From Frigoriglobus tundricola (lineage in GTDB: Bacteria; Planctomycetota; Planctomycetia; Gemmatales; Gemmataceae), in the NCBI RefSeq assembly GCF_013128195.2, contig NZ_CP053452.2:5022001-5086000 (forward strand): a DNA stretch of 64,000 nt, in the 5' to 3' direction. The notes under the pieces are model-generated. The model was not told the DNA's origin and did not search any database. It saw nothing but the letters and a program-made list of their open reading frames with translations. The stretch's first letter is position 1; the number at the start of each line of letters is the position of its first letter. Position numbers and translations under genes: made by a program. This document shows, piece after piece, positions 9,688 to 18,414 of the stretch.

Positions 9688-10761
9688 ATGTCCGAACAGT
9701 GGGATTACAAGAAGGCCGGGCTGGACCTGGAAAAGTACGAGCAAACGATTTCGGGCATCCAGGCGCACATCGCGCGCACGCAGCGGGCCGGCGTCATCCC
9801 GCCGCCGTTTCCGCCTCGTAAGGGCGGCAAGGGCGTGGGCGGGTTCGCCAGCCTGTTCGACCTCTCCGCCGTCAGCCGGTACACGAACCCGGTCATGGTC
9901 ACCTGCACCGACGGCGTCGGGAGCAAGCTGAAGATCGCGGGCCTGGTCGGCCGGTTCGACACGGTGGGCATCGACCTCGTCGCGATGTCGGTGAACGACC
10001 TGATCTGCACCGGCGGCGAACCGCTCTGTTTCCTCGACTACCTCGCGATGCCGAAGGACGACCCGGCGCTCACGGCCCAACTTGTGAAGGGCATCGCCGA
10101 CGGGTGCCTCGAATCCGGTTGCGCGCTCGTCGGCGGCGAAACGGCCATCCTCCCGGACTTCTACCAGCCGGGCGACTTCGACCTCGCCGGCTTCGCCGCG
10201 GGCGTCGTGGAACGCGACCGGATCATCGACGGCACCCGGATCGCCGCCGGCGATGCGGTAATTGGTGTCGCCTCGAGCGGCGTTCACTCCAACGGTTACA
10301 GCCTCGTGCGCAAGGTCGTCTTCGAGGCGGCCGGGCTCACGGTGACCGATACCGTACCGGAACTCGGCAAGACCGTCGGCGACGAGCTCCTCACCCCCAC
10401 GCGGCTGTACGCGAAGCCGATCCGCCGCGTGCTCGCCACGCACGCCGGAGCCGTTCACGGGCTGGCGAACATCACCGGCGGCGGGCTCCCGGACAACGTC
10501 GGCCGCATCCTCCCGCCGACCCGGCGCGTCCACATCGCCCGCGGGTCGTGGCCGGTGCCCCCGGTGTTCACGTGGCTCCAGAAGTGCGGTCACGTCGCGG
10601 ACGCCGAGATGCTCCGCGTGTTCAACATGGGCGTTGGGTTCGTGGTGATCGCGGCGCCGGACGCGGCGGTCGACATCGTCGCGCAACTGACGGGTGACGG
10701 CTTCCCCGCGTGGCGCATCGGCGAGGTCCGCGACGGCGAAGTCGGTGTCGAGGTGAGATAG
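9688..10761 (+). CDS. purM: phosphoribosylformylglycinamidine cyclo-ligase
   Basis: 357 residues. This ATP-dependent enzyme closes the imidazole ring to give AIR, step five of purine synthesis. Conserved segments are visible in order: TCTDGVGSKLKIA, AMSVNDLICTGGEPLCFLDY, VGGETAILPDFYQPGDFDL, GVASSGVHSNGYSLVRKV, NITGGGLPDNVGRILP and a C-terminal FNMGVGFVVI. A GAGAGGGG ribosome site precedes ATG 9688. A long palindromic repeat begins directly after the stop. Confidence 0.95.
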   Translation: MSEQWDYKKAGLDLEKYEQTISGIQAHIARTQRAGVIPPPFPPRKGGKGVGGFASLFDLSAVSRYTNPVMVTCTDGVGSKLKIAGLVGRFDTVGIDLVAMSVNDLICTGGEPLCFLDYLAMPKDDPALTAQLVKGIADGCLESGCALVGGETAILPDFYQPGDFDLAGFAAGVVERDRIIDGTRIAAGDAVIGVASSGVHSNGYSLVRKVVFEAAGLTVTDTVPELGKTVGDELLTPTRLYAKPIRRVLATHAGAVHGLANITGGGLPDNVGRILPPTRRVHIARGSWPVPPVFTWLQKCGHVADAEMLRVFNMGVGFVVIAAPDAAVDIVAQLTGDGFPAWRIGEVRDGEVGVEVR

Positions 10762-10764
10762 TTA

Positions 10765-10876
10765 CCTGGGACCGCGGCCATCCTGGCCGCAACCGACACG
10801 GATCGGATCGCTACAGGACGGCCGTATACGCAACATCTGGGGTGCAACCAGCGGCCAGGATGGCCGCGGTCCCAGG
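10765..10876. repeat. perfect 26-bp inverted repeat around a 60-bp spacer (MITE/REP-like)
   Basis: Arms 10765-10790 and 10851-10876 are exact reverse complements. Each arm is itself a small hairpin (GCGGCCA-TCC-TGGCCGC). The spacer 10791-10850 has no coding sense. It sits between purM and the next gene and may double as a transcription barrier. I infer a dispersed, non-autonomous repeat; no second copy occurs in this window. Confidence 0.75.
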
Positions 10877-10914
10877 ACAAACCCTGCTGCTCTCCCTCTC
10901 TCCCGAGGTCCTCC

Positions 10915-11826
10915 ATGACCGTTCGCACTATCGCTTCGGCCGCCATCGTGTTCGCGGCGCTCGCTCTCGCCCCCGCGGCCCGCGGCGCGGACGAGAAGAT
11001 CACGCACGGGTTCCTCGCCACCGGCGCCGAGACGTACATCGTGGACGACGCCGGCAAGGTGACGTGGCGGTACGCGGCGTCCACGCGCGACGGGTGGGTG
11101 CTCCCGAACGGCAACGTGCTACTCGCGCTCTCCAAGAGCAAGGACTTCCCCGGCGGTGCGGTGATCGAGGTGACGAAGGACGGGAAAACGGTGTTCGAGT
11201 TCAAGGGCACGCAGGCGGAGGTGAACACCGCGCAGCGGCTCGCGGGCGGCAACACGCTCCTGACCGAAGCCGGCGACACGCCGCGCGTCCTCGAAGTGGA
11301 CCCGAAGGGCAAGATCGTTGTGGACGTGCCCATCCAGGCGCAAACCAAGGACCACCACCTGCAAACGCGGATGACCCGCAAGCTCCCGAACGGCAACTAC
11401 CTCGTGCCGCAACTGCTCGACAAGGTGGTGCGCGAGTACGACCCGAAGGGCAAGGTGGTGTGGGAGGTGAAGACGCCGAACATGCCGTTCACCGCGATCC
11501 GCTTGAAGGACGGCAACACCCTGATTTCCTGCACCTGGGGCAACCTCGCCATCGAGGTGGACAAGGACGGCAAGGAGGTGTGGCGGGTCGGCACGGACGA
11601 CCTGCCGGGCAAGCCGCTGAACGACGCGTGCGGCTGCCAGCGCCTCCCGAACGGCAACACGGTGCTGACGAGCTACCGCACCGCCGCGAACAAGACCAAG
11701 CTGATCGAGGTGACGCGCGACAAGAAGGTGGTGTGGACGTACACCGACGCTCGCCCCTCCGGCATCCACCACTTCCAGATCCTCGACACCGACGGCAAGG
11801 CCTTGGAAGGTGCCCCGATGCGGTAA
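10915..11826 (+). CDS. secreted beta-propeller protein (arylsulfotransferase/PQQ-like repeats)
   Basis: 303 residues, ATG 10915 with GAGG upstream. Residues 1-24 are a signal peptide ending near ARGAD. The mature part consists of about six short repeats of the form LPNGN-x-L followed by EVD(P/K)-x-GK-x-VW, as in WVLPNGNVLLA, KLPNGNYLVPQ and RLPNGNTVLTS. These resemble blades of PQQ-like and ASST-type propellers. The catalytic His of arylsulfotransferases cannot be assigned, so a binding or scaffolding role outside the cytoplasm is as likely. Confidence 0.75.
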   Translation: MTVRTIASAAIVFAALALAPAARGADEKITHGFLATGAETYIVDDAGKVTWRYAASTRDGWVLPNGNVLLALSKSKDFPGGAVIEVTKDGKTVFEFKGTQAEVNTAQRLAGGNTLLTEAGDTPRVLEVDPKGKIVVDVPIQAQTKDHHLQTRMTRKLPNGNYLVPQLLDKVVREYDPKGKVVWEVKTPNMPFTAIRLKDGNTLISCTWGNLAIEVDKDGKEVWRVGTDDLPGKPLNDACGCQRLPNGNTVLTSYRTAANKTKLIEVTRDKKVVWTYTDARPSGIHHFQILDTDGKALEGAPMR

Positions 11827-11854
11827 GGCACGGACCGGTCGCGGGAGTTCGCCC

Positions 11855-12361
11855 ATGATGACGCGGCAGGACCGCCAGGAAGTGCTGTCGCTAGCGTACG
11901 TTCACGCCGTCGCCGCAATGTGCGGCATGACGCACTCCGCACGTGCAAAAGACCACGGCATCGATCTGACGTTGCACGAAATCGTGCGAGACCGCGGGCG
12001 CTTCACCGAGTCGGGCATGGCACTCGAACTCCAGTTAAAAAGTACCACATCCGTTGCCGAGACGAAGACGGACATCGGGTACGATTTGTCGATCCGAGCG
12101 TACGACATCCTCCGGGCGGAAATCGGCCAAGTGCGGCTCCTCGTCGTCTTCGTGTTGCCGGCGAGCGAGAACGAATGGCTTCGACAAACGCGTGCAAAAC
12201 TCGAACTGCGTAAGTGCGCGTACTGGGTGTCCCTACGTGGCCGGTCCGCGGTCAAGAATCGGTCGTCCGTCCGCATCCCGATACCGAAACGGCAAATCTT
12301 TACCCCGGACGCAATTCGAGCAATAATTGAGAGGAAGAAGCGCGGGGAGGAATTGACGTGA
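11855..12361 (+). CDS. DUF4365 domain protein
   Basis: 168 residues from ATG 11855. The pattern DHGIDLTLHE, then ALELQLKSTT, YDLSIRAYDILR, VVFVLPASENEWL and CAYWVSLRG fits DUF4365. The acidic residue followed by E-x-Q-x-K resembles a PD-(D/E)xK nuclease core, but activity is inference. The stop overlaps the next gene's GTG by 4 bases, so the two are likely translationally coupled. DUF4365 proteins are often reported near defence or toxin-like loci. No nearby gene supports a specific role here. Confidence 0.75.
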   Translation: MMTRQDRQEVLSLAYVHAVAAMCGMTHSARAKDHGIDLTLHEIVRDRGRFTESGMALELQLKSTTSVAETKTDIGYDLSIRAYDILRAEIGQVRLLVVFVLPASENEWLRQTRAKLELRKCAYWVSLRGRSAVKNRSSVRIPIPKRQIFTPDAIRAIIERKKRGEELT

Positions 12362-12678
12362 TTGATTGTTCTTCGATGTGGGCACCGAAACCGTCCGTGC
12401 TACAGGCGATCCCGGTGGGCGCCGTTGGCGACTTCCTCACCCGTCGCGAGTGGGTGCAGAAGCCGTCGTCGCTTCCCACCTCGCGGTATTTCGAACTCAA
12501 AGACAGTGCCTTGCATTACTTTTTCCCCGCGTCGGACCACCTCGCCGACTACCCGATGCGCGTTCTCGACTTCATCGAGAACTTCGCCCGGTTCTACGAC
12601 CTGGACCCGCACGCCGTGCTGGCCGAGTTACAAGGCGGCCAACGCGCCGAGCCCGTCCGCGCGTCCGTTCCGGCGTGA
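12358..12678 (+). CDS. hypothetical protein coupled to DUF4365
   Basis: 106 residues, GTG start at 12358 overlapping the DUF4365 stop (GTGA). The protein is soluble. Its second half (RVLDFIENFARFYDLDPHAVLAELQ) looks helical. I do not recognise a family. The tight coupling suggests a dedicated partner of the upstream protein, perhaps an inhibitor or accessory subunit, but this is inference. It ends 14 bases before the convergent MarR gene's stop. Confidence 0.65.
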   Translation: MIDCSSMWAPKPSVLQAIPVGAVGDFLTRREWVQKPSSLPTSRYFELKDSALHYFFPASDHLADYPMRVLDFIENFARFYDLDPHAVLAELQGGQRAEPVRASVPA

Positions 12679-12692
12679 CGGGCTCTGTTACT

Positions 12693-13178
12693 TCATTCCT
12701 CGTCGGGCTGACACGGGCCACCGCCGAAGCCGCGCGCCGCGAGCAGGCCGTGGAGCTTCGCCACCAGCGCGAGCAGTTGCTTTTGCTCGTCGGGCATTAA
12801 CCCCCGGAACAGTTCCGCGATCGCGTTCATCTGGCTGCCCGATGCCATCTGGCGCCCGTACCGCTCGCCCGCTGTGGTCAACTCGACCAGGGTGGCCCGG
12901 CGGTCGGTCGAATGCGGAACCCGGCGGACCAGCTTCTCCTCCTCGAGCGCGTCCACCAGAGCGGTCACGTTGCGCGCGGTGACCCCGAGTTCCTCACTCA
13001 GGTCGCTCATGATCTTCGGCCCCGCACGGTGAAGCGCGCCGAGCAACTTCATCCGCGCGAAGCTCACTCCGCTCTCCGCAAACCGGCTCTTCACCCACTT
13101 GAAATATCCGGGGGCAAAGCTCGCGAAGGCGAGGGCAATTTGAAGGGCATCGTCGGGCGGGGCGTCCTCTATTGACAT
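12693..13178 (-). CDS. MarR family transcriptional regulator
   Basis: 161 residues. The winged helix-turn-helix is visible at ~35-105: SFARMKLLGALHRAGPKIMSDLSEELGVTARNVTALVDALEEEKLV, then the wing VPHSTDRRATLVELTTAG. The C-terminal helices would form the dimer interface. MarR proteins repress genes until a small ligand or oxidant binds. A target could be the divergent PQQ-repeat gene, whose start lies 115 bases away; that is a guess from position. Confidence 0.88.
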   Translation of the reverse strand: MSIEDAPPDDALQIALAFASFAPGYFKWVKSRFAESGVSFARMKLLGALHRAGPKIMSDLSEELGVTARNVTALVDALEEEKLVRRVPHSTDRRATLVELTTAGERYGRQMASGSQMNAIAELFRGLMPDEQKQLLALVAKLHGLLAARGFGGGPCQPDEE

Positions 13179-13292
13179 TGCTGAACCTATTCATTATCCA
13201 TCATTGCACGATTCCGCTCGGGGCGGAACGTGCGGCGAACTTCACCCATTGTTTCATCCGCCCGTCCGAACTCAACACCAATGAGGGGAGCC

Positions 13293-15074
13293 ATGTCCGA
13301 ATCGACCGAATACTTTCCCCCCGAAGAGACCCCACCCGCCCGTTCGGGCTGGCGCCGCGCGCTGGTGGGGTTCACGCTCCTCGGGGTCGCGGTCCACGGC
13401 TTCGGTCAGTGGGCGGCCCGCGACGACTCGGGTTCGGTTCCGGCAACGGCCATGATCATGACCGTGATGCTCGGGCCGGTGCTGGGGCTCTTGGGGTTCG
13501 CGCTGTGGTGGGTGCTTCTGGGCGACGGGAAGTGGTACACGCGCGTCCTGGCCGCGTTCGGCGTCGGTGTGGCGTGCGTGGGCGTGGTGCTGGCCGCCCA
13601 CCCGACGATGCGGCCCTACGCGAGCGTGTGGGGCGTCCCCCTCACCGTCGCGATCACGGGGCTGGTGCTGGCGGTGGCGCCGGTCGTCCGGTGGTGGCCC
13701 ACGGCCGGTCTGATCGCGCTGGTCGCGGCGTCGCCGTGGCTGGCGCTCCGCGTCGACGGCGTGACCGGGGCGTACGACCTCGAAACGTCGTACCGGTGGA
13801 AGTCGTCGGTCGCCGACAGCGCGGCGGAACAGTTCGCCGACCGCGCCACGGTGCGCCCGGCGAGCGCGATCGCCGATCTCGGGGTGACGACGCCCGTGTA
13901 CTGGGCGGGGTTCCGCGGGGCGAACCGGACCGGCGAGGTTCCGAAGGACGAGTACCGCGGGTGGGACGGCACGCCGCCCCGCGAGCGCTGGCGGAACGAC
14001 CCCGTCGGGCCGGCGTGGTCGTCGTTCTGCGTCGTGGGCGATTACGTCTTCACGCAGGAACAGCGCGGGGACTCGGAATCGGTGGTCTGCTACCGGGCGG
14101 ACACGGGCAAAGAGGTCTGGTCCGGCGGCGCGCCCGGCAAGCACTCCGACGGCCAGAGCGGGGCCGGCCCGCGCGCGACCCCGGCCTACGCGGGCGGGCG
14201 CCTGTTCGCGACCAGCGCCAGCGGTTCGGTGTCGTGCCTCCAGGCCAACACCGGTGAAACCGTATGGACGGTGAACCTGGCCGAGCGGTTCCAGGCGACC
14301 AAGCCGAACTTCGGACTGTCCACGTCGCCGCTGGTCGCGGGCGATCTGGTCATCGTCAACCCGGCTTCGCCCGCGGCCCCGCGGCTCGTCGCTCTGGACG
14401 CCGCAACGGGGGCCACGCGCTGGGCCACAGAGGCGAGCGGAACGGCCGGGTACTCGTCCCCACAAGCCGCGAAGATCGCGGACGTCGATCAGGTTCTGAT
14501 CTTCAACGGCGCCGGGCTGTTCGGGCACGACCCGAAAACCGGGAGCGAGCTGTGGCGGTACGACTGGGTGACCAAGGAGATGGAGCCGACCACCGTTCAG
14601 CCGCTCGTACTGCCCGACGGCCGGGTGGTGGTCGGTGGCGGGAACATCGGTATCGGAACGCGGTGCGTGAAGGTGCGGCGCGAGGCCGACGGGTGGGCGG
14701 CGAAGGAGGAGTGGAAGACCACCAAGTTCACTCCCAAGTTTAACGACATGGTTCGGTCCGGCGACTACCTGTTTGGGTTGGAAAACGGCGTCCTCCAGTG
14801 CCTGAAGCTGTCCAACGGCGCGGTCGTCTGGAAGGACGGCCGCTACGGCGCCGGACAGTTGCTGCTCGCCGGGGACAAGTTGCTCGTCGTTTCGGAACGG
14901 GGCGAGTTGGCGTGCGTGGCCGCCAAGCCGGACGAGTACGAGGAACTCTGGAAGATCGATGTGGCCAAGGGCAAAGCGTGGAACCACCCGGTGCTCGCGC
15001 GGGGCCGGCTGTACTTCCGCAACGCGACCGTGATGGTCGCCCTCGACCTGCCCGGCTGGACCGATAAGGAGTAG
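13293..15074 (+). CDS. membrane-anchored PQQ-like beta-propeller protein
   Basis: 593 residues, ATG 13293 after GAGGGGA. Four hydrophobic segments lie between ~20 and ~150 (including ALVGFTLLGVAVHGF and VLGLLGFALWWVLLG). A large soluble domain follows, with PQQ/BamB-type blades: VVCYRADTGKEVWSGG, VSCLQANTGETVWTVN, LVALDAATGATRWA and LFGHDPKTGSELWRYD. The FRGANRTGEVP segment before the first blade is typical of planctomycete PQQ proteins. The domain is probably extracytoplasmic. Its ligand and partner are unknown. Confidence 0.82.
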   Translation: MSESTEYFPPEETPPARSGWRRALVGFTLLGVAVHGFGQWAARDDSGSVPATAMIMTVMLGPVLGLLGFALWWVLLGDGKWYTRVLAAFGVGVACVGVVLAAHPTMRPYASVWGVPLTVAITGLVLAVAPVVRWWPTAGLIALVAASPWLALRVDGVTGAYDLETSYRWKSSVADSAAEQFADRATVRPASAIADLGVTTPVYWAGFRGANRTGEVPKDEYRGWDGTPPRERWRNDPVGPAWSSFCVVGDYVFTQEQRGDSESVVCYRADTGKEVWSGGAPGKHSDGQSGAGPRATPAYAGGRLFATSASGSVSCLQANTGETVWTVNLAERFQATKPNFGLSTSPLVAGDLVIVNPASPAAPRLVALDAATGATRWATEASGTAGYSSPQAAKIADVDQVLIFNGAGLFGHDPKTGSELWRYDWVTKEMEPTTVQPLVLPDGRVVVGGGNIGIGTRCVKVRREADGWAAKEEWKTTKFTPKFNDMVRSGDYLFGLENGVLQCLKLSNGAVVWKDGRYGAGQLLLAGDKLLVVSERGELACVAAKPDEYEELWKIDVAKGKAWNHPVLARGRLYFRNATVMVALDLPGWTDKE

Positions 15075-15139
15075 TCGGCCCGCGAACCGGTCCCCCGAAC
15101 GGATTGTCTACCCCCCAATCCCAGTTTGGAGGACCGGTC

Positions 15140-15583
15140 ATGACCGACGACGAGTTTCTGCTCGCGTTCGAGACCTGTACACTCGCCCGCGCGGACTGGA
15201 CACACGCGGCTCACGTTCGCATGGCGTGGCTGTACCTGACGCGCTCCCTGGGGGCCGCCGCGGCGCTCGACCGCGTGCGGCCGGGCATCCAGAAGCTGAA
15301 CGCGGAATTCGTCCGACAGTTGCACCTGCGCGGGTTGACGGTCCCCCACGACCCGCGCGGCCTGAACGGCTACCACGAGACGATCACCACCGCGTTCGTG
15401 ACCGTCATTGCGGCCCGCACGCGGGCCGGGGAAGACTTCGACACGTTCCGCGAACGCAACCCCGACCTCTTTGATCGCACCTTCCCCTCACTTCTAAAAC
15501 ATTACTCGCCCGAACGCCTGTACTCCGCCGCCGCGAAGGCGGCGTTCATCGCACCGGACCTGGCGCCACTGCCGGTGGGGTGA
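15140..15583 (+). CDS. conserved hypothetical protein, paralogue of the gene at 17654
   Basis: 147 residues, ATG 15140 with GGAGGA 8 bases upstream. The sequence starts MTDDEFLLAFE and contains WTHAAHVRMAWLYLTRS, GYHETITTAF and RNPDLFDR. All of these recur in the protein at 17654-18136. I do not recognise a named family. The spaced His residues (THAAH, YHET) hint at a metal site, unproven. Soluble, no signal peptide. Confidence 0.75.
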   Translation: MTDDEFLLAFETCTLARADWTHAAHVRMAWLYLTRSLGAAAALDRVRPGIQKLNAEFVRQLHLRGLTVPHDPRGLNGYHETITTAFVTVIAARTRAGEDFDTFRERNPDLFDRTFPSLLKHYSPERLYSAAAKAAFIAPDLAPLPVG

Positions 15584-15738
15584 GGCACGGTCGGAACACT
15601 AGACAGGAATTGCACCCGCCCTTCGCCGCAGGTGGAGGGGAGGAATTTCCCCGAGCGCCCGGCGATTCCCCGGCAATCTCTGGTTGGGACGGTCCCGCCC
15701 TCTCCCGCTATTCCGGATCGAAACTCCGAGGAACGACT

Positions 15739-17385
15739 GTGGCGTGGCGTATCAGGCATTGGGCATGTGTGTTGGTATTCGTGTCGTGGCTCGGTTCCGC
15801 GGATGCCTTCGGTCAGCCGCCGGCAAAAGCCAAAGAGCCCGAAACGGGGATCCAGATTGATCCGGGGCTGATCTCTCAAGTCGATCAAGTGTGGACCGTA
15901 ATCGGAGGGCCGAAGAACCCGGTCTGGCCCGGTTGGGACGCTCGCGACACGCCGGTTCTGATCTACTTCCCCGAGCGGCAAGACCTTCTCATCAACCACC
16001 CGAAGCCGCCCGACGGGTTCAAACGGTACACCGGGCCGCTGAAATCGGCGCTCGGTCCGATCCACATTCGGGACGGCAAAACCATCCTGTCCCTCGACGG
16101 GCAGAACACGGCGACCGACGTCGCGGGCGTCCGGACCCTGGTGGTCGCTGACACACTGTCCGCGCGGCGGCAGTGGGCCGAGAGCGTCGCCGCGCTCGCA
16201 AAGGGCGACCCGGCCAACGCCAAAGACCAGATCGAGAGCGGGCTGGTCCCGAACCCGTACCCCGCGTTCTGGATGTTCGCCCACGAGGCCTTCCACGTCT
16301 ACCAGCACAAGCGGGCGCCGGATAAGGGGGGGCGTGAAAGCACGCTGCTCACGTACCCGTCGCTGTCGGTCGAAAACAACGTCGGCTTCGCGCTGGAAGC
16401 GGAGTTCCTGCACGCGGCCCTGGAGGCGGAACAGGCCGACGTCGTACCGCTCCTCAAGAAGTGGCTCGCGGCCCGGTCCCTGCGCCGCGCCGGGCTGCCC
16501 CGGGAGGCAATCGACTACGAGGACGGGACCGAGTTCAACGAGGGGACCGCGAAGTACGTCGAGTACCGCCTGACGCAGTGCCTGGAAGGCGCCGCGCCGC
16601 TCGACAAACTGTGGCTGATCCAGGGGTTCCAGGGGTTCAAAGACCTGGGGCCGGAGCGCGCCCGCATGCGGTCCCAGATGCGGAAAATGATGTCGGGTCA
16701 GACGGCGGTGAACAACGACCTGTACGGGGCCTCGCCCGTCCGCTTCCGGCTGTACTTTTCGGGCATGGGGATCGGTGCGGCGCTCGACCGGCTCGGGGCC
16801 CAGTGGCACGACAAGATCTTCGAGCCGACCGCCACCCTCACCGGCCTGCTCGCGGCCGAACTCGGGACGAAGCCGGAACACCTCGAAGCGGAAATCAAGA
16901 CCGTCCGGGCGAGTGCGCGGTTCGCCGAACTCACCAAGCAGAAGGCGGCGCTGGAGGCCGACGGGCACGCTCACATCGCCACCGTCGTGGCCGGGTTCGA
17001 TCGGGCGGCGGGCGAACTGGTCATCGACTACTCCCGCGTGCGCAAATCGACCGCGGAGTTCGCCTTCACCCCGTTCGGCATCCTCCGCGTGTCCGACCAC
17101 CAAGCGGTCTACCGGCTGATCCCGATCAGCGGCGCGGTCGGCTCGTTCCAATTCGCCGAGGCCGGCGCCCGCCCCGTACTCCACGACACCAGGGCCAAAC
17201 AGATCCGCTTCCAACTGACCGGCAAACCGGACCCGGCGGACCTCGCCAAACAACTCGGAGCGGAGCCGAAGGCCGATCAGCGCGTGGGCGCAGCAAAACT
17301 CACTCTCCCCGGAATGACCCTGAACGGGGTGAAGGGCCGCGCTCGGCTCGACGGGAAGCGTCTGACCCTCGTACTCGACGAGTAG
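15739..17385 (+). CDS. secreted gluzincin-like metallopeptidase candidate
   Basis: 548 residues from GTG 15739, placed just before a signal peptide (WACVLVFVSWLGSADAFG) and after CGAGGA. The open frame extends upstream to 15580 without signal-peptide character. Residues 182-186 are HEAFH, an exact HExxH zinc motif, followed by VYQHKR. Glu268 in FNEGTAKYVEYR is a plausible third ligand (gluzincin type). The C-terminal ~150 residues look like a separate beta-rich domain. Substrate unknown. It lies between the two TDDEF paralogues on the same strand. Confidence 0.65.
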   Translation: MAWRIRHWACVLVFVSWLGSADAFGQPPAKAKEPETGIQIDPGLISQVDQVWTVIGGPKNPVWPGWDARDTPVLIYFPERQDLLINHPKPPDGFKRYTGPLKSALGPIHIRDGKTILSLDGQNTATDVAGVRTLVVADTLSARRQWAESVAALAKGDPANAKDQIESGLVPNPYPAFWMFAHEAFHVYQHKRAPDKGGRESTLLTYPSLSVENNVGFALEAEFLHAALEAEQADVVPLLKKWLAARSLRRAGLPREAIDYEDGTEFNEGTAKYVEYRLTQCLEGAAPLDKLWLIQGFQGFKDLGPERARMRSQMRKMMSGQTAVNNDLYGASPVRFRLYFSGMGIGAALDRLGAQWHDKIFEPTATLTGLLAAELGTKPEHLEAEIKTVRASARFAELTKQKAALEADGHAHIATVVAGFDRAAGELVIDYSRVRKSTAEFAFTPFGILRVSDHQAVYRLIPISGAVGSFQFAEAGARPVLHDTRAKQIRFQLTGKPDPADLAKQLGAEPKADQRVGAAKLTLPGMTLNGVKGRARLDGKRLTLVLDE

Positions 17386-17397
17386 CCCGGTCCGATT

Positions 17398-17457
17398 CGG
17401 GCTCTGTTCCGGAAGGGGCACCCGGCCCGAGCGGTGCCGCCTCCAGAACAGAGCCCG
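17398..17457 (+). terminator. stem-loop after the metallopeptidase gene
   Basis: CGGGCTCTGTTC (17398-17409) pairs perfectly with GAACAGAGCCCG (17446-17457). Inside the loop GGCACC pairs with GGTGCC. No T tract follows, so a Rho-independent mechanism is uncertain. Confidence 0.45.
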
Positions 17458-17653
17458 GAGACGCGAACCGACACGTCACCTCAATCACACGCAGATGATC
17501 GCAATTTGCAAAAACCCAAAATTCGCCGGAGGCGCGCCGCAACGGAGATGGTGAGCCGAAATTTGATCGGGTATATGGATAAAGAAATTGGTTTGGGCGA
17601 ACCTGTCAACCCGTTTGTTTGTCCGTTTACCACACCAATTCGGAGGAGCCGAC

Positions 17654-18136
17654 GTGACCGACGACGAATTCCTGACCAAGTTCGAACAGCGCCTGCTCCA
17701 TCGCGCCGAGTGGACCCACGAAGCGCACGTCCGCATGGCGTGGCTGTACGTGGCCCGGAGCGCGACGTACAAGGCGGCCCGCTCCAAGGTGCGCTCCGGC
17801 ATCAAGAAGCTCAACACCGCGTTCGTGGCCCGCGCGGCGCGGCCCTGTGGCGCCACCCCGCCGCCCGAACCCGTGGCCGAACCGGTCGCGGAGGAAAAGC
17901 CGATCGGGTTCCACGAGACCATCACGACGGCGTTCGTCCGGCTCATCGCGTCGCGGATGCGGCCCGGCGAGAAGTTCGCCACCTTCCGCCAGCGCAACCC
18001 GGACCTCTTCGACCGCAAGCTCCCGGCGCTGCTCGCGCACTACTCGAAGGAAGTGCTGTTCTCGGAAGAGGCGAAGGTGAAGTTCGCCCAACCCGACCGG
18101 GAACCGCTCCCGAAGCCGTGGCTCGCCCTCGTGTGA
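17654..18136 (+). CDS. conserved hypothetical protein, paralogue of the gene at 15140
   Basis: 160 residues. GTG 17654 is chosen because GGAGGA sits 8 bases upstream and the product then begins TDDEFLTKFE like its paralogue. It shares WTHEAHVRMAWLY, GFHETITTAF and RNPDLFDRK. It differs by a central insertion, ARAARPCGATPPPEPVAE, which is Ala/Pro-rich and looks like translated repeat DNA. A strong bidirectional terminator follows. Function unknown. Confidence 0.75.
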   Translation: MTDDEFLTKFEQRLLHRAEWTHEAHVRMAWLYVARSATYKAARSKVRSGIKKLNTAFVARAARPCGATPPPEPVAEPVAEEKPIGFHETITTAFVRLIASRMRPGEKFATFRQRNPDLFDRKLPALLAHYSKEVLFSEEAKVKFAQPDREPLPKPWLALV

Positions 18137-18203
18137 TGCGGGCGCGGGACGCCCTGAGAAAAGGTGGTGTCCCGAGCGCCCAAGAATCGCGGTCGGTTCG
18201 GGA

Positions 18204-18308
18204 TCGTAGTCATAACGCTCCGCGTGATGTCCGCTGAGGTCGGAGGGGTGTCGCTCCCGTCCGAACCGCGTCGGGTTGGGGACATCACGCGGAGCGTGAG
18301 GACTACGA
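18204..18308. repeat. 29-bp near-perfect inverted repeat (MITE/REP-like)
   Basis: Arm 18204-18232 and arm 18280-18308 are reverse complements at 27 of 29 positions, around a 47-bp spacer. The core is ACATCACGCGGAGCGT. It lies between convergent genes, just ahead of a separate terminator, and has no coding sense. I infer a dispersed non-autonomous repeat. Confidence 0.7.
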
Positions 18309-18352
18309 TGAAGCACTCCACTATCCGCCTTTTCCGCCACCACTTCTTACGC

Positions 18353-18384
18353 AAAAGGCGCCGCCCACACGGGCGGCGCCTTTT
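18353..18384. terminator. bidirectional Rho-independent terminator
   Basis: A 14-bp perfect stem, AAAAGGCGCCGCCC and GGGCGGCGCCTTTT, encloses the loop ACAC. T runs fall on the 3' side on both strands. It serves the convergent genes ending at 18136 and 18415. Confidence 0.88.
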
Positions 18385-18414
18385 GTTTGGCTCTCGGTCA
18401 CGAACACGCGTCAC

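Noticed and set aside
11855..13178. A full toxin-antitoxin operon including the MarR gene
   Set aside because: The MarR gene is convergent with the pair, so it is not part of that transcript.
13272..17421. Long minus-strand open frames antisense to the PQQ-repeat and metallopeptidase genes
   Set aside because: High GC removes stop codons from shadow frames. The Arg/Gly/Pro-rich translations show no domain, while the plus-strand frames do.
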